Shown here: positions 7,770 through 11,469 of the stretch, piece after piece
How positions within the stretch are numbered: position 1 is the stretch's first letter
Layout: every line of letters begins with the position of its first letter
NCBI GenBank assembly: GCA_035542775.1
Contig: DATKKX010000366.1
Location: 1 to 11,469, forward strand
Direction of reading: 5' to 3'
DNA from: DATKKX01 sp035542775
Lineage (GTDB): Bacteria > Planctomycetota > Phycisphaerae > UBA1845 > UTPLA1
Length of the DNA stretch: 11,469 nucleotides
Made by a program: the position numbers and the translations under genes
The notes under the pieces: model-generated
The model's database searches: none
What the model saw: the letters and a program-made list of their open reading frames with translations, nothing else
Told to the model about the DNA's origin: nothing

Positions 7770-8528
7770 TCATTTGCCCTCATACAGCCTGGCGGCGAGA
7801 AAGTCGTCCAGGTGCGGATTCTCCCGAATCTTCTTGGCCGTCACGTCGATGTTGTATGCGACGCGGACAAACTCGACTTCGTCTTCGCGCACAATGACGT
7901 AGGCGGCCCGCGGATCGCGGTCCCGCGGCTGTCCCACTGAGCCTACGTTGATGATGACCTTTTCGTCCCCGATGGCATAGCGCGCCGAGCCGCCCAACTC
8001 CTCCGGCGGCTCGAAGTAGGGGTCATCCACGAAGACGCCCGGCACGTGCGTGTGCCCGCAGAAGCAAGTCATCTGTTCCATGCGATCGAAATTGCTCAAC
8101 AGCTTCTGGGGATTGGTGTAGACGTCGTCGGGGAAGAGGTACTCGTTGATCGGCTTCCGCGGCGAGCCGTGCACGAAGAGCATTCCGTCGATCTCCATCC
8201 GCGGGGAGAGGCTGCCCAGGAATTTCCAGCGGCTGTTGCGCTTGGCGGCGTTCTGCTCGTCGTCGATGGCGGAGCGGGTCCAGAAGGCGGCCCGCTCGGC
8301 GCTGACGTTGAAGTTCATCGGCTCGTAGAAGACGGCGTGGTCATGGTTGCCGCACAGGCTGGCCGTGACCCGCTCGGCGATCAGGTCCAGACACTCGGCG
8401 GGCTCAGGGCCGTAGCCGATGATATCGCCCAAGCAGTAGATGGTCTCGACGCCGCGGCTCTTGATGTCGTCGAGGACCGTCCGCAGGGCCTGGAGGTTCG
8501 AATGGATGTCTGAGATGATCGCGAACAT
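7770..8528 (-). CDS. Calcineurin-like metallophosphoesterase
   Basis: 252 residues, PF12850/COG0639-type phosphoesterase. The dinuclear metal-binding motifs are complete: SDIHSN (Asp7, His9), GDIIGYGP (Asp35), GNHDH (Asn61, His62), VHGSP (His120) and GHTHVP (His159, His161). The NVGSVGQPRDRDPRA segment (195-209) is typical of this subgroup. The substrate cannot be read from sequence; relatives act on nucleotides, phosphodiesters or phosphoproteins. The start ATG is preceded at short distance by AAGAGA. It lies 53 nt after the trm112-like gene and 84 nt before yidC on the same strand, so probably cotranscribed; a role in envelope metabolism is possible but unproven. Confidence 0.93.
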   Translation of the reverse strand: MFAIISDIHSNLQALRTVLDDIKSRGVETIYCLGDIIGYGPEPAECLDLIAERVTASLCGNHDHAVFYEPMNFNVSAERAAFWTRSAIDDEQNAAKRNSRWKFLGSLSPRMEIDGMLFVHGSPRKPINEYLFPDDVYTNPQKLLSNFDRMEQMTCFCGHTHVPGVFVDDPYFEPPEELGGSARYAIGDEKVIINVGSVGQPRDRDPRAAYVIVREDEVEFVRVAYNIDVTAKKIRENPHLDDFLAARLYEGK

Positions 8529-8581
8529 GGTCTCTTATGGTATTGCCCCGCGGGGGGTCGGGTATTGCCAGTATCCGGGTT

Positions 8582-8770
8582 TCATTTCTTCGGTGGCGAG
8601 GCCTCGTCGATCAGCATGATCGGAATATCGTCCCGGACGGGGTACCGCAGGCCGCATCCCGTGCAGGCCAGCCATGCCTGGACGTTCTCGCCGGGCTCGG
8701 GCCCCTCCTGCCGCACCGGCTTCTTACAACTTGGGCAAACGAGGATATCCAGAAGGTCTTTCTCGATCAT
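8582..8770 (-). CDS. Trm112 / YcaR (UPF0434)-family zinc-ribbon protein
   Basis: 62 residues, the usual size of this family. It starts with LLDILVCPSCK and ends with YPVRDDIPIMLIDEA, both signature segments. Zinc ligands are Cys12/Cys15 and Cys36/Cys39. Eukaryotic and archaeal Trm112 activates methyltransferases; the bacterial role is not well defined. GGAG (bases 8780-8783) lies nine bases before the ATG. In E. coli the homologue ycaR sits between lpxK and kdsB; here it follows kdsA, again beside Kdo/LPS genes, which supports a conserved link to that pathway. Confidence 0.92.
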   Translation of the reverse strand: MIEKDLLDILVCPSCKKPVRQEGPEPGENVQAWLACTGCGLRYPVRDDIPIMLIDEASPPKK

Positions 8771-8848
8771 CGCGGGTTGCTCCAGGCCGGCAGCGCAGGG
8801 CGTAGTGACATCGCATCCGAAATCACCCGCTCCCCGCCGAATCAGCTA

Positions 8849-8877
8849 ATCCTAGATGGCCGCGGGCGATGCGTCAA
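8849..8877 (-). promoter_or_regulatory. Sigma70-like promoter for trm112-phosphoesterase-yidC
   Basis: On the minus strand TTGACG (-35, bases 8872-8877) and TAGGAT (-10, bases 8849-8854) are separated by exactly 17 nt, matching 5/6 and 4/6 consensus bases. It lies just after the kdsA stop and about 80 nt before the trm112-like ATG, so the three downstream genes may be expressed independently of kdsA. Confidence 0.55.
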
Positions 8878-8894
8878 CGAGGGCTTTCCGGCCG

Positions 8895-9713
8895 CTACCG
8901 GGCGGCTTCGCGGATGCGGCAGCAGCAGGCGAGCAAGGCTTCGAGCTCGTCCAACGGGAAGACCGTGGCGGGATCGGACTTGGCCTCGTCGGGGCGGTCG
9001 TGGACTTCGAGGAACAGCGCGTCCACGCCGACGGCCATCGCCGCCTTGGCCAGCAGGGGCACGAACTGCCGCAGGCCGCCGGACTGGTGGCCCTGCCCGC
9101 CGGGGAGCTGGCAACTGTGAGTGGCGTCGAAGACGACCGGGGCGAACTGCTGCATGATGGGCAGGCCGGTGAGGTCGTTGACCAGCCGGCCGTAGCCGAA
9201 GAATGAGCCGCGGTCGGTGAGCAGGACGCGATCGTTGCCGCTGTCGCGGACCTTGCGGACCGCCTCGGCCATCTGCTCGGGGGCCATGAACTGCCCCTTC
9301 TTGATGTTGACCGGCTTGCCCGTCTTCGCGGCGGCGACAAGCAGGTCGGTCTGCCGGCAGAGGAACGCCGGGATCTGAACGAGGTCGCAGGTCTCGCCCG
9401 CCGCCGCGGCCTGGTCGGGCACGTGAATGTCCGTGAGGATCGGGACGCCGGTCTTCTTCCGCACGACCGCGAGCGTGTCCAGGCCGGACTTCAGCCCGGG
9501 GCCGCGAAAGCCCAGGACGCTGGTGCGGTTGGCCTTGTCGAAGCTGCACTTGAAGACGTAGTTGATGCCGAGCTTGCGGCACAGCGGGGCGACGAACTCG
9601 GTAATCGCCAGACAGTGCTCGGTGGACTCGATGACGCACGGCCCGGCGATCAGCGCCAGCGGCTGACCGCTGCCGATCTTGAACGGGCCGATATCGACGG
9701 GACGTGCCTGCAT
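8895..9713 (-). CDS. kdsA: 3-deoxy-8-phosphooctulonate synthase, metal-dependent type
   Basis: Cytoplasmic aldolase-type enzyme condensing phosphoenolpyruvate with arabinose-5-phosphate to Kdo-8-phosphate, the precursor of the Kdo that links lipid A to core. 272 residues. The ATG at 9713 is chosen because AGGAG (bases 9719-9723) lies five bases upstream and the family homology starts there; the frame stays open to 10019 but that extension reads through a repeat hairpin. Motifs: LIAGPCVIES (21-30), FKCSFDKANRTS (54-65), TDIH (94-97), DRGSFFGYG (167-175), FDATHS (195-200). Cys26, His199, Glu236 and Asp247 match in spacing the metal ligands of Aquifex KdsA (Cys11, His185, Glu222, Asp233), and the segment that reads AKCDGP in the metal-independent E. 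coli enzyme is AKSDPA here. It heads the minus-strand cluster. Confidence 0.95.
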   Translation of the reverse strand: MQARPVDIGPFKIGSGQPLALIAGPCVIESTEHCLAITEFVAPLCRKLGINYVFKCSFDKANRTSVLGFRGPGLKSGLDTLAVVRKKTGVPILTDIHVPDQAAAAGETCDLVQIPAFLCRQTDLLVAAAKTGKPVNIKKGQFMAPEQMAEAVRKVRDSGNDRVLLTDRGSFFGYGRLVNDLTGLPIMQQFAPVVFDATHSCQLPGGQGHQSGGLRQFVPLLAKAAMAVGVDALFLEVHDRPDEAKSDPATVFPLDELEALLACCCRIREAAR

Positions 9714-9993
9714 GACAGCTCCTGCTCTGAAGGCCCCTGGGGCGAGCCTGTATGGTACGCGGCGGGGCGGCATGCTCGCCGTCCGCTCGCGCGCCCTCGG
9801 GTCCGATGTCACAACGTTACATAGCACGTGGCCGGAGTTCAAGGGCGCGGGCGGAACGGCGCGGCGGACCGCACGGACAAGCCGGGCTTGTCCGTGCCAC
9901 CCCGTGCGGCATGGCGGAAGGCGGGCCGGCGTGTAGGATGGCGGCGGCGTTGGCGGTGCCGTTCGGTTTCCACGGCGTTGGAAGGAGCACGAC
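9714..9993. other. Divergent control region between kdsA and PPC gene
   Basis: 280 nt that must hold the promoters of both genes. I found no convincing sigma70 pair. TTGAAC with a poor TAACGT 17 nt away (minus strand, bases 9814-9842) is the best candidate for kdsA and is weak. The region also contains a CACGTG palindrome near 9825 and the repeat-family hairpin at 9869-9909. Confidence 0.5.
9869..9909. repeat. Perfect 12-bp hairpin repeat with alternative arm
   Basis: GCACGGACAAGC (9871-9882) and GCTTGTCCGTGC (9886-9897) form a perfect 12-bp inverted repeat with a 3-nt loop. CCGCACGG (9869-9876) could instead pair with CCGTGCGG (9902-9909), so two exclusive foldings exist. The right arm with its flank (TTGTCCGTGCCACCCC) is identical to the right end of the repeat element at 10491-10687, which shows that they belong to one dispersed family. 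Confidence 0.75.
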
Positions 9994-10431
9994 ATGCGAG
10001 CACAACGAGTCGGTGGCAAAGGGGCGGAAACAACCTATCTGCTGGTCTTCGAGACAGGCGACGAGGTGACGACGGCGCTCCGCGAGTTCGCCGTTCGCGA
10101 AGGTCTGCAGACCTGCCGGTTCACGGCCATCGGCGCGGTGAGCGACCTGGTGCTGGGCTACTTCGAGGTTGACCGGCGCGAGTACAAGCGGATGCCCGTC
10201 GTCGAACAGGCGGAGGTGGTCATGCTGGCCGGCAATATCACCGAGGCGGACGGCCAGCCGCGAGTCCACGCCCATGTGGTGATCGCCAGGGCCGACGGCA
10301 CGGCGCTCGGCGGCCATCTGCTGGAGGCCCATGTGCGCCCGACGCTGGAGCTGTTCCTGACGGCATGGCCGGCGCGGGTGCAGCGGCGCCTGGATGAGGC
10401 CAGCGGGTTGATGCTGATCGACCTGAGGTGA
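9994..10431 (+). CDS. PPC domain (DUF296) protein
   Basis: 145 residues, a stand-alone PPC/DUF296 (PF03479) domain. In plants this domain accompanies AT-hook DNA-binding proteins; the free-standing bacterial versions have no settled function. Family features: N-terminal YLLVFETGDEV (15-25) with a following helix, FTAIGAVSDLVLGYF (43-57), EVVMLAGNI (74-82), and the His pattern VHAHVVIA (His92, His94) plus GGHLLEAHV (His108, His113), then the terminal LTAWPARVQRRLD. No AT-hook is present. The ATG has a strong Shine-Dalgarno, GGAAGGAG (9980-9987), six bases upstream. It is divergent from kdsA and followed by the repeat island, so it is apparently monocistronic. Confidence 0.9.
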   Translation: MRAQRVGGKGAETTYLLVFETGDEVTTALREFAVREGLQTCRFTAIGAVSDLVLGYFEVDRREYKRMPVVEQAEVVMLAGNITEADGQPRVHAHVVIARADGTALGGHLLEAHVRPTLELFLTAWPARVQRRLDEASGLMLIDLR

Positions 10432-10459
10432 AGGGAACGCGGAAGACGCACCCCGAGGG

Positions 10460-10476
10460 ACACGAAGAACACGAAG
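10460..10476. repeat. Short direct repeat ACACGAAG x2
   Basis: ACACGAAG occurs at 10460-10467 and 10469-10476, separated by one A, directly after the PPC gene and before the 197-bp element. It is short and possibly part of a larger dispersed sequence. Confidence 0.4.
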
Positions 10477-10490
10477 GAGATTTGTGGGGC

Positions 10491-10687
10491 GGGTGGCACG
10501 GACAGACCTGGTTGGTCCTTGGGTGCAAGCCGGCTCGTGCTCGCGCGGGGCACTGCCTTGAGGCAAAGCAGAGCTTTGCTCTGCCCGAACCACATGTGCG
10601 GCGCCGCCATGTGGGCGCCACCGCGTGGCAAAGCAGAGCTTTGCCCTCCCCGCATGCACGGACAAGGCGGCTTTGTCCGTGCCACCC
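10491..10687. repeat. 197-bp palindromic repeat element with 14-bp terminal inverted repeats
   Basis: GGGTGGCACGGACA (10491-10504) and TGTCCGTGCCACCC (10674-10687) are perfect inverted copies bounding the element. Inside are two identical 18-nt copies of a hairpin unit, GGCAAAGCAGAGCTTTGC (10562-10579 and 10627-10644), a CCACATG/CATGTGG hairpin (10590-10596 with 10608-10614), GCCAC/GTGGC (10617-10629), and at the right end GCACGGACAA/TTGTCCGTGC (10656-10665 with 10673-10682). There is no transposase or other gene. It resembles a MITE or a composite REP-type element. No target-site duplication is obvious. Confidence 0.65.
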
Positions 10688-10718
10688 CAGTCATCATCGG
10701 GCTTGATCAGGGCAGTAT

Positions 10719-10826
10719 TCAGTCCCAATGGCTGCGGCGTTTGGGGATGGTGAGGGCGCCGGGGTTGGAGTCGAAGGTCTGGACGCGGCGAGGGGGAGAG
10801 TCCTGAGTGCTGCCTTCAGAGTGCGG
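10719..10826 (-). pseudogene. Possible 3' remnant of a protein-coding gene
   Basis: The minus-strand frame ending in TGA at 10721-10719 is open only back to a stop at 10827-10829, so no complete gene exists. Its last ~24 codons, peptide RRVQTFDSNPGALTIPKRRS then HWD, have C in almost every third position, as real genes of this high-GC genome do, while the preceding dozen codons do not. This suggests the tail of a gene left behind next to the repeat element. I do not recognise the protein. A chance open frame is a real alternative. Confidence 0.3.
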
Positions 10827-10852
10827 TCAGCAGTCAGCGGTCGGCAGTCAGC
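10825..10852. repeat. Heptameric tandem array 1 (RGTCRGC x4)
   Basis: Four consecutive 7-bp units: GGTCAGC, AGTCAGC, GGTCGGC, AGTCAGC. Variation is confined to purine transitions at positions 1 and 5. Confidence 0.75.
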
Positions 10853-10890
10853 GAGCGCAGATGCCGCGGGCTGGTCAGACGCTGCACGGG

Positions 10891-10933
10891 AAAAAACGCG
10901 CGCAATTCCATGCAGTTCCATGCGATTTCATAC
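10891..10933. repeat. A6 tract followed by decameric array 1
   Basis: A run of six A (10891-10896) and a CG-rich link precede three 10-bp units: AATTCCATGC (10904-10913), AGTTCCATGC (10914-10923) and the diverged GATTTCATAC (10924-10933). The 10-bp period is close to one helical turn. Confidence 0.65.
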
Positions 10934-10951
10934 AGATGCCTCCTGGGCAAA

Positions 10952-11011
10952 AGCCGTTGGCTGATAGCTCTTGGCCCTGAGCCGTTCCGTGGCCGTGAGC
11001 CGTCGGCCATT
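10952..11011. repeat. Heptameric tandem array 2 (RGCYNNN x8, one 4-nt interruption)
   Basis: Units AGCCGTT, GGCTGAT, AGCTCTT, GGCCCTG, AGCCGTT run from 10952 to 10986, then a 4-nt CCGT insert, then GGCCGTG, AGCCGTC, GGCCATT from 10991 to 11011. Each unit begins with RGCY while the last three bases vary. Array 1 read in the shifted phase is RGCRGTC, so both share an RGC heptad phase. Confidence 0.6.
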
Positions 11012-11087
11012 CCGCCTGCGGCGGGTCAGCCGGAGAAGTCGCGGCGGACGGAGGCGGCGCGGCAGTTGCGCTGGCACGGGTCCGGGG

Positions 11088-11116
11088 AAAAAATGCAACC
11101 AGACGCGACCAGGCGC
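11088..11116. repeat. A6 tract followed by decameric array 2
   Basis: Six A (11088-11093), TGC, then AACCAGACGC (11097-11106) and GACCAGGCGC (11107-11116). It has the same architecture as array 1, including a GCTG(G)CACGGG segment shortly before the A run in both, but different unit sequence. It is probably a diverged relative. Confidence 0.55.
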
Positions 11117-11420
11117 AACTTTTGATCGTCCTGGGGCGAGAGACGCGGGGCCGCGGGGGCGAGTTGCTGTTCCTGGAAGACAAGCGTCAGCATGGGGCTC
11201 TGGACTTTCTGGTAAGCCGTACGCCCGGCACGGAGCGGGCGCGGTGGCGCTGGAGCCGCGTCGGGCCATCGTGGAGCGGCCGCGGGCCGGCCCACGCCGG
11301 GGGCTCGGCGGCTATTCCCTCGCAAACCATCTATTAAGCTTGCTCACCGTTCCCCGTTTTTCTGAAGGATGACGGTGGATGGGCGTTTTCGGGGCGGAAA
11401 ATCAGGTTTGGGAGGTGTTT

Positions 11421-11458
11421 GGGACATGGGGGGGAGGGATGAGCGCTGACCCTTGACA
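11421..11458 (+). promoter_or_regulatory. G-quadruplex motif and consensus -35 box at window end
   Basis: GGG runs at 11421, 11428, 11432 and 11436 with loops of 4, 1 and 1 nt fit the canonical intramolecular G-quadruplex pattern on the + strand. A perfect -35 hexamer TTGACA follows at 11453-11458. The expected -10 position lies past the window end, so a promoter for a following + strand gene is possible but cannot be confirmed. Confidence 0.35.
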
Positions 11459-11469
11459 TCGCCGGGCGA

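Larger units (their letters stand above)
10432..11469. other. Gene-free repeat island
   Basis: 1,038 nt without a supported complete gene. From left to right it contains a short ACACGAAG direct repeat (10460-10476), an inverted-repeat-bounded element (10491-10687), a coding-like 3' gene remnant on the minus strand (10719-10826), two heptameric arrays (10825-10852, 10952-11011), two A6-plus-decamer arrays (10891-10933, 11088-11116), and a G-rich tract with a consensus -35 box (11421-11458). Open frames crossing it are broken by repeats and lack ribosome-binding sites. Confidence 0.65.

Noticed and set aside
9714..10019. In-frame upstream extension of kdsA to 10019 (102 extra residues)
   Set aside because: The extension reads through the repeat hairpin at 9869-9909 and past the start of the divergent PPC gene, has no KdsA homology, and the ATG at 9713 has an AGGAG site.
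10491..10687. CRISPR array
   Set aside because: Only two 18-nt identical repeats separated by one spacer-like stretch that is itself palindromic; no third repeat and no cas genes.
11026..11325. 99-codon minus-strand frame in the repeat island
   Set aside because: Part of it reads plausibly (LVFQEQQLAPAAPRLSPQDD), but it contains decameric array 2 and has no start context or known family; more likely a repeat-derived frame.
11122..11337. 71-codon + strand frame with TTG start near the window end
   Set aside because: No ribosome-binding site, Arg/Gly/Trp-rich composition and no recognisable domain.
11348..11378. Intrinsic terminator formed by CACCGT and ACGGTG
   Set aside because: The 6-bp stem encloses a loop of about 20 nt and has no T tract after it.

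Overview
The window is high-GC chromosomal DNA of a diderm (LPS-type) bacterium. Its genes are a 67K-type SppA, a long multi-domain YidC, KdsA, a zinc-ribbon bactofilin, a Trm112-like protein and a PPC/DUF296 protein. This set, together with large repeat-bearing intergenic spaces, suggests a Planctomycetota member, perhaps Phycisphaerae-like. That assignment is an inference from gene content; no rRNA or other phylogenetic marker is present.

Layout. (1) 1-1770 (+): 3' part of sppA, an inner-membrane signal peptide peptidase cut by the window start. (2) 1771-2144: non-coding, with a weak terminator candidate and a structured leader. (3) 2145-2462 (+): a small tyrosine-rich lipoprotein followed by a strong intrinsic terminator (2556-2589). 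(4) 2651-3199 (-): a bactofilin with an N-terminal zinc ribbon. (5) 3200-3856: a 657-nt spacer with an inverted repeat and a sigma70-like promoter for folC. (6) 3857-5404 (+): folC with an unusual basic N-terminal extension. (7) 5481-9713 (-): a cell-envelope cluster in the order kdsA, trm112-like, metallophosphoesterase, yidC, with a good internal promoter just after kdsA. (8) 9714-9993: divergent control region with a perfect 12-bp hairpin. (9) 9994-10431 (+): PPC/DUF296 protein. (10) 10432-11469: a gene-free repeat island. It holds a 197-bp element bounded by 14-bp inverted repeats, the apparent 3' end of a lost gene, alternating 7-bp and 10-bp periodic arrays, and at the window edge a G-quadruplex motif followed by a consensus -35 box.

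Most genes are recognisable housekeeping or envelope functions: Kdo-8-phosphate synthesis, membrane protein insertion, signal peptide turnover, polyglutamylated folate. I see no defence system, CRISPR array, complete mobile element, tRNA or rRNA. The least explained material is the repeat island, the related hairpin upstream of the PPC gene, the zinc-ribbon bactofilin and the Tyr-rich lipoprotein.
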